Assembly (NCBI RefSeq): GCF_009600885.1
Contig: NZ_VCLA01000145.1
Span: 53,367 to 117,366, forward strand
Direction: 5' to 3'
DNA from: Streptomyces jumonjinensis
GTDB taxonomy: Bacteria > Actinomycetota > Actinomycetes > Streptomycetales > Streptomycetaceae
Length of the DNA: 64,000 bases
The position numbers and the translations under genes were made by a program. Of this stretch, positions 43,555 through 51,879 are shown piece by piece. Within the stretch, counting starts at the first letter, position 1. The number at the start of each line of letters is the position of its first letter. Below the pieces are notes generated by a model. That model searched no databases, was not told the origin of the DNA, and saw nothing but the letters and a program-made list of their open reading frames with translations.

Positions 43555-44391
43555 TCAGAGGTGATCGCCGCCGGCGGCGTGCGCGAACCCGCGTACGCCG
43601 ATGCCGCCGTCGGCATTGATTGCGTGCCCGGTGACCGGACCGCTCTGGGCGCGGGAGGCGAGCAGCACATACGGTCCGGTGAAGTCGCGCGGGTCGGTGC
43701 TGGAGTCGTGCAGGGGGATCGGCGGGGGCGGCGTGTCCGGTCCTCGCCTGGCGAAGGACGCCGCGATCGAGCGATCGGCCAGGGACAGGGACCGAGGCCC
43801 GCGCAGATCGGTGTTCATGCCGCCGCAGGCGACTCCGTTGACCCGGACCTTGGGGGCCAGTTCGTAGGCGAGTTCGCGCATCAGGCCCAGGCAGGCGTGC
43901 TTGCTGGCGGTGTAGAGGGGGCCGCCGCCATTGACGTAGAAGGACGCGTTGGACAGCGTCATGACGATGCTGCCCCGTGTCTTCACCAGCTCACGCCAGG
44001 CCGCTTCCGCCGCGAGCAGATAGCCCTTGACATTGACGGAGAAGACCTCGTCGAAGGCGGTGTCCAGCTCGTCGGCGGTGAGCCGGGTGAGTTGCCGCTG
44101 GTAATCCCATACTCCGGCGTTGGCGACGAGGGTGTCGAGCTTCCCGAAGCGGTCGACCGTCTCCTGGACGGCGGTGTGCAGTGTGTCGGAGTCCCGTACG
44201 TCACCGGTGACCGTGTGGATCCGCGACCGGTCGGCGGCAGAGTCCACGACCTCCTCCAGCCGGCTCCTGTCCCTGCCGAGGACGGTGACCGAGGCGCCCT
44301 CGGCGAGAAACCGTTCGGCGACGGCGCGGCCGATGCCGGATCCGCCACCGGTGATCAGGGCCGCGTAGCCCTCCAGCCAGCCGCCGCTCAT
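43555..44391 (-). CDS. cis-dihydrodiol dehydrogenase (BphB/HcaB-like SDR)
   Basis: 278-residue short-chain dehydrogenase that would re-aromatise a ring cis-dihydrodiol to a catechol with NAD. Seen: cofactor motif ALITGGGSGIGRAVAERFLA, LVANAGVWDYQRQL, MTLSNASFYVNGGGPLYTAS containing the catalytic Ser and YTASK, and INADGGIGVRGF near the end, a pattern shared with biphenyl- and phenylpropionate-dihydrodiol dehydrogenases. It overlaps the upstream hydrolase stop by 4 bp (44388-44391), showing translational coupling. It is the second step after the Rieske oxygenase in this cluster. Confidence 0.92.
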   Translation of the reverse strand: MSGGWLEGYAALITGGGSGIGRAVAERFLAEGASVTVLGRDRSRLEEVVDSAADRSRIHTVTGDVRDSDTLHTAVQETVDRFGKLDTLVANAGVWDYQRQLTRLTADELDTAFDEVFSVNVKGYLLAAEAAWRELVKTRGSIVMTLSNASFYVNGGGPLYTASKHACLGLMRELAYELAPKVRVNGVACGGMNTDLRGPRSLSLADRSIAASFARRGPDTPPPPIPLHDSSTDPRDFTGPYVLLASRAQSGPVTGHAINADGGIGVRGFAHAAGGDHL

Positions 44392-45257
44392 GCCTGCTCC
44401 CCGAGGAAGCCGGTGACCAGGGCCTCGAACTCGCGTCGCCGTTCCAGCTGCACCCAGTGGCCACAGCGGCTGAACACATGCAGCTGCACATCACGGATCT
44501 GCTTGAGCATGAGCTGCGCGCCGTCGAAAGTGATCGTCCGGTCGTCCCGGCCCCAGAGCAGCAGCGTCGGCGCCGTGATCTTGTGCAGATCACGCCAGAG
44601 GGGGTCCATGCCGCCGCGCTGGGCGAAGGCCGCGTTGTAGCGGTGGTAGAAGGCGATGTGGCTCTCGTCGAGCGAGGCTTCGTAGCGCGCTCGTACGACG
44701 TCCTCGCCGAACTGCCGGTGATCGAAGACCATGGTGCGGATGAACGCCGCCATCTTCTTCTCGCTGGGGCCCCCGCCGTTGTAGTACCGGAACATCTCCT
44801 TCTGGCCCTCGGTGGGTGTGGGGCCGAAGGGGAGCCAGCCGCCGCCGGGCGCCATGAGGACGAGTCGTGTGACGCGTTCCGGGCGCTCTTGGGCCATGGC
44901 GATCGCGGCGGCGCCGCCGAGGCTGTTGCCCAGCAGGTGGAAGTCGCCGATCCCGAGGGCGTCGAGGGCCTGGTAGAGGGCGTCGACGGTGATCTCGGTG
45001 ATGGACCGCGTCCCCAGGTCGTCCTCCGTGGGGCGGTAACTTCCCCCGAAGCCGGGCTGGTCGGGCAGGACGACACGGAAGCGCCGGGCCAGAGCCGGCA
45101 GGTTCTGGTGGTAGTTGCCGACGCCGGAGGCGCCCGGCCCGCCGCCGTGCAGCATCACCAGAACGGGTCCTTCGCCGGTTTCGGCCACCGTGATCTCACC
45201 CAGCGAGGTGGGCACACGGTGCTGCTTGAGGTCGAGGTCGGTCACGGGATTTCCCAT
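44388..45257 (-). CDS. Meta-cleavage-product hydrolase (BphD/MhpC-like)
   Basis: 289-residue alpha/beta-hydrolase. Oxyanion-hole motif VMLHGGGPGASGVGNY, nucleophile elbow LLGNSLGGAAAIAM, Asp in LLLWGRDDRTITFD and His in VFSRCGHWVQLERR are the full triad set of C-C bond hydrolases that split 2-hydroxy-6-oxo-dienoates into a carboxylic acid and 2-hydroxypentadienoate. ATG 45257 fits family length, yet no Shine-Dalgarno is visible and a 16-bp tandem array sits directly upstream. Overlaps the dehydrogenase gene by 4 bp. Confidence 0.92.
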   Translation of the reverse strand: MGNPVTDLDLKQHRVPTSLGEITVAETGEGPVLVMLHGGGPGASGVGNYHQNLPALARRFRVVLPDQPGFGGSYRPTEDDLGTRSITEITVDALYQALDALGIGDFHLLGNSLGGAAAIAMAQERPERVTRLVLMAPGGGWLPFGPTPTEGQKEMFRYYNGGGPSEKKMAAFIRTMVFDHRQFGEDVVRARYEASLDESHIAFYHRYNAAFAQRGGMDPLWRDLHKITAPTLLLWGRDDRTITFDGAQLMLKQIRDVQLHVFSRCGHWVQLERRREFEALVTGFLGEQA

Positions 45258-45267
45258 CGGAGGATTC

Positions 45268-45363
45268 GAGTGCTCGGTGAGACGGATGCTCGGTGAGGTG
45301 GATGCTCGGTGAGGTGGATGCTTGGCGAGGTGGATGCTCGGTGAGACGGGTGCTCGGTGAGGC
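45268..45363. repeat. 16-bp tandem array (six units) inside the dioxygenase operon
   Basis: Units starting at 45268, 45284, 45300, 45316, 45332 and 45348, consensus GGATGCTCGGTGAGGT, the two at 45284 and 45300 identical. It fills almost the whole gap between the beta-subunit stop and the hydrolase start on the minus strand. Confidence 0.9.
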
Positions 45364-45369
45364 GGATGG

Positions 45370-45945
45370 TCAGAAAAACGTGGAGATGTTCTTGGCCAGC
45401 AGGACGTTCTGGTCGAGCAGGATGGCGCGGCGGGCGACCTGAAGCCGGCCGTCGGCGGTGCGGCGCAGGATGTCCGTGCGGGAGCCGGCGAAGATGTTCA
45501 CTTCCCGCTCCAACCGGTTCTGGTGGACCAGGAACGACGAGCGCACCCATAGATCGTCAGCGGTGAACCCGTCCTGCTCCGCCGGGTCGACGTGCCGCGC
45601 CATCACATTGGTGACCAGGTGCCGGGTGCGGGAGGGCGGGTCCTCGGCCCAGGCCATGCCGGAATCGAAACGGCGGATGCGCCAGGCGAGGCTGTCCTTG
45701 GTCTCGTCGTAGAAGGCGGCCTCGCCCCGTGCGGCGATGGACAGGGCCTGCTGTCGGCGCAGGCGGTTGGTCCGCGTGGGCATCCAGTAGTCGAGGTCGT
45801 CGGCGAGCAGTTCGAGCCAGTCGGCGTAGCGGCCGGAGTCGAGGAGGTCGGCCTCCTCGTAGTAGAACTGCTCGACCTCGAAGTGCGTGTCCCGGTCGGC
45901 GCGGGTCCCGGCGCGTGACCGGAGCTGGTCGGTGGCTGTGCTCAC
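45370..45945 (-). CDS. Aromatic-ring-hydroxylating dioxygenase, beta subunit
   Basis: 191-residue beta subunit (BphA2/HcaF type; cone-shaped SnoaL-like fold). HFEVEQFYYEEADLLDSGRY, DWLELLADDLDYWMPTRTNR, RTRHLVTNVMARHVDP and VWVRSS-like LWVRSSFLVHQNRLEREVNI, FAGSRTDILRR follow the family exactly. It forms the alpha3-beta3 oxygenase with the product of 47563-48915. Unusually, the ferredoxin and reductase genes lie between alpha and beta rather than after them. GTG start at 45945. Confidence 0.93.
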   Translation of the reverse strand: MSTATDQLRSRAGTRADRDTHFEVEQFYYEEADLLDSGRYADWLELLADDLDYWMPTRTNRLRRQQALSIAARGEAAFYDETKDSLAWRIRRFDSGMAWAEDPPSRTRHLVTNVMARHVDPAEQDGFTADDLWVRSSFLVHQNRLEREVNIFAGSRTDILRRTADGRLQVARRAILLDQNVLLAKNISTFF

Positions 45946-46004
45946 GATGTCATTCGATCCCTTCTCGGGGCGAGCTGGTACGGAGTGTGCCGTCTGGTGG
46001 AACG

Positions 46005-47234
46005 TCAGCCGCGCAACAGCGCACGCAGGTTCACGGCCGGGTCGGCCAGCCGGGCGGCGTCCACCGGGGTGCGGCGGTCGATCATGCGGCGCGCGGCCCG
46101 TACGGCTGAGGGGTCGTCGACGGAGGCCGCGGCGACGACGTGTCCGTCCCGCAGTCCGAAGACCGAGAAGGACGGGTCGTCGATGCGGCCTCGGACCACG
46201 GTCCGCGCGGCGGCGTCCATATGCCCGGTGGCCTCGATGTGCCGGCCGTGCCGGTCCGTCCAGAACCAGGGCGCGGACGGAGCGGGCGGCTGGGCGCCGA
46301 GGAGGCCGGCCGCCGCGCGGGCGCCGTCGTGCTGGGCCGCTTCCCAGTGCTCCGTACGCCGCAGGAGGACACCGTCGCGGCGTGTGCGGGCGAGGTCGCC
46401 GACGGCGAGTACGGCCGGGTTCGAGGTGACCTGCCGTTCATCGACGACGATGCCGCGGTCCGTCTCAAGTCGTGCGGTCTGCGCGAGTTCGGTGCGTGGC
46501 ACCATGCCGACGCCGAGGACCACCGCGTCGAAGAGCCGCGGTGCGGCGACCCCGCTGAAGCCGGCCTCGATACCCGCCGGGCGGTCCACGAAGCTCTCGA
46601 CGGTGGTCTGCACGGCGGTGATCCCATGCCGTACGTGCAACGCGTGCAGCCATGAGGCCAGGTCCGGGCCGAGCGCGGCGGCGAGCGGCGTGGCCACGGG
46701 GTCGACCAGGACGACCTCGCAGCCGAGGCGTACGGCGGTGGAAGCGACCTCGGCCCCGATCAGCCCGGCGCCGACGACCAGGACACGGGCACCGGGTACG
46801 AGGGACGGACGCAGCCTGTCGGCGTCGTCCGCCGTCCGCAGCACATGTACGCGGTCGCCGTCGCCGTCGCCGCCGTCGATGCCGGGGATCGGCGGGCGGG
46901 CGGCACTGCCGCCGGTCGCCAGTACCACCCGGTCGGCGTGCACCAGCCGGCCGTCCATCAGCTCGACGGCTCCGTCCCCGGGCCGCAGCGCGGTGACCAC
47001 GGCGCGGTTGATCAGCCGTACTCGCTGGTCGTCGTACCACTGCTGCGGCTGGAGCGCGAGCTGCTCGACGCCCTTGGCGCCGGCCAGGAACTCCTTCGAC
47101 AGAGGCGGCCGGTCATAAGGGAACTCGTCGGCGTCCACCAGGGTGAGGTCGCCGTCGAAGCCGCCCGCCCGCAGGGCCGCGGCCGTGCTGACGCCGGCGA
47201 TGCCGCCGCCCACGATCACGACCCGGTCGGTCAC
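46005..47234 (-). CDS. FAD-dependent ferredoxin reductase of the dioxygenase
   Basis: 409 residues from GTG 47234, overlapping the ferredoxin stop by 3 bp. FAD motif VVIVGGGIAGVSTAAALRAG, DADEFPYDRPPLSKEFLAG, NAD motif RVLVVGAGLIGAEVASTAVR and VLAVGDLARTR with EHWEAAQHDGARAA are those of BphA4/HcaD-type oxygenase-coupled NADH-ferredoxin reductases. It passes electrons from NADH to the Rieske ferredoxin next door. C-terminal domain complete (DDPSFSVFGLRDGHVVAAAS). Confidence 0.93.
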   Translation of the reverse strand: MTDRVVIVGGGIAGVSTAAALRAGGFDGDLTLVDADEFPYDRPPLSKEFLAGAKGVEQLALQPQQWYDDQRVRLINRAVVTALRPGDGAVELMDGRLVHADRVVLATGGSAARPPIPGIDGGDGDGDRVHVLRTADDADRLRPSLVPGARVLVVGAGLIGAEVASTAVRLGCEVVLVDPVATPLAAALGPDLASWLHALHVRHGITAVQTTVESFVDRPAGIEAGFSGVAAPRLFDAVVLGVGMVPRTELAQTARLETDRGIVVDERQVTSNPAVLAVGDLARTRRDGVLLRRTEHWEAAQHDGARAAAGLLGAQPPAPSAPWFWTDRHGRHIEATGHMDAAARTVVRGRIDDPSFSVFGLRDGHVVAAASVDDPSAVRAARRMIDRRTPVDAARLADPAVNLRALLRG

Positions 47235-47566
47235 GGCGCCTCCCCGGGGAAGAGGTAGACCTCGCCGTCGCGCACCTCGACCCGGTGCGGGCAGGCGTTC
47301 TTCGTGGCGGGCAGGCCCTGGACCTCGCCGTTCTTCAGACAGAATCTGCTGGAGTGCAGCGGACACTCGACGTATCCGTCCTCGACCCAGCCGTCCGCGA
47401 GCGAGGCGTCCTCGTGGGTGCAGGTGTCGTCGAGCGCGTACACGGTGTCGTCGGTGTCGCGCAGCAGGGCGATGTCGTCGTCGGTGCCGGTGATCGTCCT
47501 GTCCACGGCGAGCCCTTCGCCCTGGGGAATGTCGTCGAGCGCCGCGACGCGGATGCCCTTGTTCAT
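47231..47566 (-). CDS. Rieske-type ferredoxin of the dioxygenase
   Basis: 111-residue [2Fe-2S] Rieske ferredoxin (BphA3/HcaC type). The cluster ligands are Cys49 and His51 (CTHEDASL) and Cys68 and His71 (CPLHSSRF). It carries electrons from the reductase to the oxygenase. It overlaps the alpha-subunit stop by 4 bp (ATGA) and the reductase start by 3 bp, so the three genes are translationally coupled. Confidence 0.95.
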   Translation of the reverse strand: MNKGIRVAALDDIPQGEGLAVDRTITGTDDDIALLRDTDDTVYALDDTCTHEDASLADGWVEDGYVECPLHSSRFCLKNGEVQGLPATKNACPHRVEVRDGEVYLFPGEAP

Positions 47567-48915
47567 GAGTGGTTCTCCTCGTGCCAGGCCGGGGTGTTCA
47601 TCAGTTCGCGCCAGCGCCCGTAGAAGGCCCGGCCTGCGGCGTCGCTGTACAGTTCGCTGGTCCTGCCGGGGTGGCGGCCGTCCTCGCGTTCGGTCCCCAG
47701 CCCCATCTGGTAGTTCAGGGCCACGCCGTTGGTGATGAAGCCGTGTGACGGGGACTGCGCCTCGCTCCAGTTCTCGCCGTCGTCCTGCTCGAAGACGCCG
47801 CTGGGTCCGAAGGTCCGCAGGTTGTACAGGCGCTGCGCCTCACGCACCTCTTCCGGCATCGACTTGTCGACGAGGGTCCAGGCCCACACCTCCATCCGGT
47901 CGGGACCCTTGGGGTGCCACACCCGGATCGAGCCGTTGACCGGCAGATACGAGAAGTTCGGGAAGACGGTCGCGTGCCCGTTCGTGAGCGGACCCTCCAC
48001 ACGGGCGTCGCCGAGCCGCTCCCGCAGGGCGTCGTAGTCCATCCACGCGTGCACGGTCTGCGCGTCGAACCGGTTCTTCGGGTGGACGGGGAAGCCCGCG
48101 CCGTTCCCATGGGCGTCCGAGTACTGGCGGCCGGTGCGGTGGACGACTTCGTCCTTGGGCTTCTTACCGGCGGGCGAGAGGATCATGAGCGCCGAGGCGT
48201 GGCTCATGTTGACGTGGTACCAGTCGGTGGCGAACTGCTCGGCGGCCAGCTTCCAGTTGCCCTCCAGGACCCATTTGTGGACCCCTCCCACGACGACGGT
48301 GCCTTGGTCGTCGTGGTCGAGCATGGCGTCCATGTACCAGGCCATGTCGCCGAGGGACTCGCGCAGGGGGATCGGCTCCGGGTTCCAGGTGCCGAAGATC
48401 AGCCCGCGGTAGCTCTCCACATGCGGCACTTCCACCAGGCCCCACTGACCCGACTCGAAGGACTCGGGGTAGCCGTCCTTGTTGGGCACGCTCGCGACCG
48501 AGCCGTCCAGGTTGTACGACCAGCCGTGGTAGGTGCAGGTGAAGTTGCGGGTGGTGCCGGAGTCGGCCCGGCAGACGCGGGCGCCCCGGTGACGGCAGGA
48601 GTTCAGATAGGCGCGGATGCGGCGGTCCCGGTCGAGGGTGACGATGACCGGGTCCTCGCCCATGTACGTGGTGAAGAAGTCTCCCGGCTTGTGGAACTGG
48701 TCGGTGTGCGCGAGGAACAGCCAGCTCGGCGCGTAGACACGGCGCAGCTCCTGCCGGTACAGCTCCTGGTCGGTGAAGACGACGCGATCCAGCAGCCCGC
48801 CCTCGGTGTCGACGAGCCCGGAGACGTCGATGTTCCGCGCCAGGTCCGCCGGGCGCCGCAGGGTCCCGCGCGGGGTCGCGGTGGCCGCGCCCTGGGGTTC
48901 GATCGTCGAGGTCAT
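47563..48915 (-). CDS. Aromatic-ring-hydroxylating dioxygenase, alpha subunit
   Basis: 450-residue catalytic subunit. Rieske ligands: Cys107, His109 (SCRHRGARV), Cys127, His130 (CTYHGWSYNLDG). Mononuclear iron site: bridging Asp231, His234 and His239 in TDWYHVNMSHASA, with a conserved NWKLAAEQ before it. ATG 48915 fits the family start. The sequence resembles phenylpropionate/cinnamate and biphenyl dioxygenases and p-cumate-type enzymes; substrate cannot be fixed, but dihydrodiol formation on a substituted benzene ring is well supported by the full downstream pathway. First gene of the minus-strand operon; the divergent arm starts 101 bp away. Confidence 0.93.
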   Translation of the reverse strand: MTSTIEPQGAATATPRGTLRRPADLARNIDVSGLVDTEGGLLDRVVFTDQELYRQELRRVYAPSWLFLAHTDQFHKPGDFFTTYMGEDPVIVTLDRDRRIRAYLNSCRHRGARVCRADSGTTRNFTCTYHGWSYNLDGSVASVPNKDGYPESFESGQWGLVEVPHVESYRGLIFGTWNPEPIPLRESLGDMAWYMDAMLDHDDQGTVVVGGVHKWVLEGNWKLAAEQFATDWYHVNMSHASALMILSPAGKKPKDEVVHRTGRQYSDAHGNGAGFPVHPKNRFDAQTVHAWMDYDALRERLGDARVEGPLTNGHATVFPNFSYLPVNGSIRVWHPKGPDRMEVWAWTLVDKSMPEEVREAQRLYNLRTFGPSGVFEQDDGENWSEAQSPSHGFITNGVALNYQMGLGTEREDGRHPGRTSELYSDAAGRAFYGRWRELMNTPAWHEENHS

Positions 48916-48933
48916 GCGCCCAGGCAACAGCAG

Positions 48934-48971
48934 TGGCACACAGGCGTGCCATCCGTCGTTCCGTACGACGG
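48934..48971. promoter_or_regulatory. Two inverted repeats in the divergent promoter of the catabolic island
   Basis: TGGCAC-6-GTGCCA at 48934-48951 and CCGTCGT-5-ACGACGG at 48953-48971. They fill the centre of the 101-bp gap that must hold both promoters. IclR-type activators/repressors of catabolic operons bind dyads of this size, and an IclR gene lies at the end of the plus-strand arm; binding is inferred. Confidence 0.6.
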
Positions 48972-49016
48972 CACACGCGCTGTCGGCCCGCCCGGTCAGC
49001 GGGAGAGCGTGGGCGC

Positions 49017-50015
49017 ATGCTTGCTGCAATCGCCGTCTCCCAGAGCGCGACCGACCCGCTCGCCGGGCTCGTCCTGGGCGACGTTCCCCGGCCCGAGCCC
49101 AGGCCCGGTTGGTCGACCGTCCGCGTCGTCTCGTCCTCGCTCAACATGCACGATCTCTGGACGCTGCGCGGCGTCGGCCACCCGCCCGAGCGGCTGCCCA
49201 TGATCCTCGGCTGTGACGCCGCCGGATACGACGAGGACGGCAACGAGGTCCTCGTGTATCCCGTCATCGCCGACCCGGACGCCGGTCAGGGCGACGAGAC
49301 CCTCGATCCGGGCCGTGCCCTGCTGTCGGAACAGCACAACGGCGCCTTCGCCGAGTTCCTCTCCGTGCCCACCCGCAATCTGATCCCCAAGCCGGCCTGC
49401 CTCACCTTCGACGAGGCCGCCTGTCTGCCTGTCGCCTGGGGCACCGCCTACCGCATGCTCTTCACCCAGGCACAGATCACCGCGGGGGACCGCGTGCTGG
49501 TCCAGGGCGCGGGCGGCGGGGTGGCCTCGGCGGCGATCAAGCTGGCCGTGGCCGCGGGCGCCGTCGTCTACACCACCAGCCGGAGCGCGGACAAGCGAGC
49601 CCAGGCCCTGTCCTGGGGCGCGCGGGCCGCGGTGCCGACCGGTGAACGGCTGCCCGAGCGGGTCGACGCCGTCATCGAGACCGTCGGCGAGGCGACCTGG
49701 TCCCACTCCCTGAAGTCGCTGCGGCCGGGCGGAACGGTCGTCGTCGCCGGAGCGACCAGCGGCATGAACCCGCCCGCCGATCTCGGCCGGATCTTCTACC
49801 TCCAGCAGCGCGTCCTCGGCTCGACCGGCTGCACCCGCGGCGAACTGGTAGCGCTCCTGAGGCTGTTGGACGCCACCGGAGTGCGCCCGGCGATCGACCG
49901 CACGCTGCCGCTGGACGAGATCCACCAGGGCTTTCAGCTCATGATCGACGGGCGGCTGGCCGGGAAGCTCGTCATCCATCCGTCCGGCCCCCAGCAGTCA
50001 GGAACGTCACGATGA
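49017..50015 (+). CDS. MDR-family zinc-independent reductase (quinone-oxidoreductase-like)
   Basis: 332 residues from ATG 49017. GroES-like N-terminus (VRVVSSSLNMHDLWTLRGVG, LPMILGCDAAGYDEDG) and Rossmann domain with VLVQGAGGGVASAAIKLAVA, plus CLPVAWGTAYRMLF, fit the acyl-CoA/quinone reductase group of medium-chain dehydrogenases; zinc-binding cysteines are absent. First gene of the plus-strand operon. It overlaps the extradiol dioxygenase start by 4 bp. It might reduce the unsaturated side chain of a cinnamate-like substrate or pathway intermediate; this is inference from context. Confidence 0.88.
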   Translation: MLAAIAVSQSATDPLAGLVLGDVPRPEPRPGWSTVRVVSSSLNMHDLWTLRGVGHPPERLPMILGCDAAGYDEDGNEVLVYPVIADPDAGQGDETLDPGRALLSEQHNGAFAEFLSVPTRNLIPKPACLTFDEAACLPVAWGTAYRMLFTQAQITAGDRVLVQGAGGGVASAAIKLAVAAGAVVYTTSRSADKRAQALSWGARAAVPTGERLPERVDAVIETVGEATWSHSLKSLRPGGTVVVAGATSGMNPPADLGRIFYLQQRVLGSTGCTRGELVALLRLLDATGVRPAIDRTLPLDEIHQGFQLMIDGRLAGKLVIHPSGPQQSGTSR

Positions 50016-50959
50016 CCGCCGCCGCCGTCGGCCTGTCCCACTCGCCTCTCATCGGCAGGAACGATCCCGCACCCGAGGTTCTCGCGGCCGTGGAGGACGC
50101 CGTCGACACCGCACGGACCTTCGTCCGCGCGTTCGACCCGGATCTGGTCGTCCTCTACGCCCCGGACCACTACAACGGCTTCTTCTACCGGGAGATGCCC
50201 CCCTTCTGTCTGGGCACGGATGCGAACGCGGTGGGTGACTTCGGCTCGTCCGCCGGGCCTCTCCCGGTGGACGCCGACGACGCCCGCGCCCTCGCCCGCG
50301 GTGTCCTCGACCGAGGCGTCGACCTGACCGTCTCGGCCCGTATGACGGTCGACCACGGCTTCGTTCAGCCGCTGGAGGTCCTCTTCGGCGGCATCGACGA
50401 GATCCCCGTCGTTCCGGTCTTCGTCAACGGGGTCGCGACACCACTCGGTCCGGTCGGCCGCGTCCGCGCGCTCGGCGCCGCGCTGGGCGAAGCAGCCGCC
50501 GCACTCGACCGGCGCGTGCTCTTCCTCGGCTCCGGCGGGCTGTCGCACGACCCGCCGGTGCCGGTGCTGGAGGGCGCTCCACCGCGCGTGGCCGACGCGC
50601 TCATCGACGGGCACCCGCCCACTCCCGAGCAGCGGGCCCGGAGTGAACAGCGGGTCCTTGAGGCCGGGCGGGATTACGCGGCCGGTTCGACGACGATGAC
50701 CCCGATCAACCCGGCTTGGGACAACCTCGTCCTCGACACGTTCAAGAGCGGCCGTCTCACCGATGTCGACCGCTGGACCGTCGACTGGATGGGGGCCGAG
50801 GGCGGCGGTTCGGCGCATGAGGTACGCACCTGGATCGCGGCCTTCGCCTCGCTGGCCGCGACCGGCCCCTACCGGATGACGTCCTGTTTCTACGCGCCGA
50901 TACCCGAGTGGATCGCCGGGTTCGCCGTGGCGACCGCGGAACAGGAGCCGACCTCATGA
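50012..50959 (+). CDS. mhpB: LigB-type extradiol dioxygenase (MhpB-like)
   Basis: 315-residue class III extradiol dioxygenase, Fe(II)-dependent. VGLSHSPLIGRNDPAPEVLA holds the first metal His; VVLYAPDHYNGFFYREMPPF, ARMTVDHGFVQPLEVLFGG (catalytic His) and LGSGGLSHDPPVP (Glu/His region) are specific to 2,3-dihydroxyphenylpropionate/2,3-dihydroxycinnamate 1,2-dioxygenases. It cleaves the catechol made by the dihydrodiol dehydrogenase. This type, rather than a vicinal-oxygen-chelate BphC, suggests that the natural substrate carries a carboxylated side chain. ATGA overlaps on both sides. Confidence 0.93.
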   Translation: MTAAAVGLSHSPLIGRNDPAPEVLAAVEDAVDTARTFVRAFDPDLVVLYAPDHYNGFFYREMPPFCLGTDANAVGDFGSSAGPLPVDADDARALARGVLDRGVDLTVSARMTVDHGFVQPLEVLFGGIDEIPVVPVFVNGVATPLGPVGRVRALGAALGEAAAALDRRVLFLGSGGLSHDPPVPVLEGAPPRVADALIDGHPPTPEQRARSEQRVLEAGRDYAAGSTTMTPINPAWDNLVLDTFKSGRLTDVDRWTVDWMGAEGGGSAHEVRTWIAAFASLAATGPYRMTSCFYAPIPEWIAGFAVATAEQEPTS

Positions 50960-51879
50960 CCGGCCGCGAGCAGATCGTCCCCGCGGCTGCCGATCGTGAG
51001 CAGGTCGTCTCCGCAGCTGCCGATCGTGAGCAGGTCGTCTCCGCAGCCGCCGACCGTGAGCGGATCATCTCGGCAGCCGCTGACCGTGAGCGGATCGTCT
51101 CCGCAGCCGCCGGCCGGCTTCTGAGCGCCGCCGCCGAGCGCCGGCCGTGCAGTCCGGTCCGTGACCTCCTGGGCCGTACGGACGTCGCCGCGGCCTATGA
51201 GGTGCAGCGGCGGCTGACCGCCCGCCGGCTCACCGCTGGCGCCGTCGTCACCGGCCGCAAGATCGGCCTCACCTCCCCGGCCGTGCAGCGACAGCTCGGC
51301 GTGGATCAGCCGGACTTCGGCGTCCTCTTCGCCGACATGGATGTGTCCGGCGCCGCCGAGGTGCCCGTCAACCGGCTGCTCCAGCCGAAGGCGGAGGCGG
51401 AGATCGCCTTCGTGCTCGCCGCCGACCTCGACGGTGAGGGCCTCGACCTCGCCGCGGTCCGTGCGGCGGTGGCCTACGCCTCACCCGCGCTGGAGATCGT
51501 CGACAGCCGCATCGCCGACTGGGACATCACCATCACCGACACCGTCGCCGACAACGCCTCCAGCGGCCTCTACGTCCTCGGCGAGGCCCGCCTCCCGCTC
51601 ACGGCGTTCGAACCGCGCGAGGCGACGATGCGTATGCACGCGGCCGGAACCCTGGTCTCCGAGGGCCATGGCGCCGCCTGCCTCGGGGACCCGCTGAACG
51701 CTCTGCTGTGGCTGGCCCGCACCTCACGCGCGTACGGCGACCCGCTCCGTGCCGGTCAGGTCGTTCTCTCGGGCGCTCTCGGCCCCATGGTCAGCGTCTC
51801 CGCCGGAGTCACCGTGTCCGCCGAGATCTCCGGCCTCGGCACGGTGCGCGCCGCTTTCACCGACAAGGACCCGTCATGA
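50956..51879 (+). CDS. mhpD: 2-hydroxypenta-2,4-dienoate hydratase with N-terminal decapeptide repeats
   Basis: 307 residues. From about residue 55 it is a normal MhpD/BphE hydratase: [67 protein letters not shown] and [20 protein letters not shown]. It adds water to hydroxypentadienoate to give 4-hydroxy-2-oxovalerate. Residues 4-53 are five tandem decapeptides ([14 protein letters not shown]) encoded by a 30-bp DNA repeat, predicted to be one long helix and not found in the family. ATG 50956 overlaps the previous stop (ATGA) and there is no later start with comparable coupling. Confidence 0.92.
   Translation: MTGREQIVPAAADREQVVSAAADREQVVSAAADRERIISAAADRERIVSAAAGRLLSAAAERRPCSPVRDLLGRTDVAAAYEVQRRLTARRLTAGAVVTGRKIGLTSPAVQRQLGVDQPDFGVLFADMDVSGAAEVPVNRLLQPKAEAEIAFVLAADLDGEGLDLAAVRAAVAYASPALEIVDSRIADWDITITDTVADNASSGLYVLGEARLPLTAFEPREATMRMHAAGTLVSEGHGAACLGDPLNALLWLARTSRAYGDPLRAGQVVLSGALGPMVSVSAGVTVSAEISGLGTVRAAFTDKDPS
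50965..51114 (+). repeat. 30-bp in-frame tandem repeat in the hydratase gene
   Basis: Five units starting at 50965, 50995, 51025, 51055 and 51085, each encoding a form of [10 protein letters not shown]. The unit is a multiple of three, so copy-number change would lengthen or shorten the helix without breaking the frame. Units 2 and 3 differ by only two bases. Confidence 0.92.

Noticed and set aside
45268..45363. CRISPR array
   Set aside because: Units are 16 bp in direct tandem with no spacers, and no cas genes are present in the window.
50965..51114. CRISPR-like direct repeats
   Set aside because: Contiguous in-frame 30-bp coding repeats without spacers, inside a gene.
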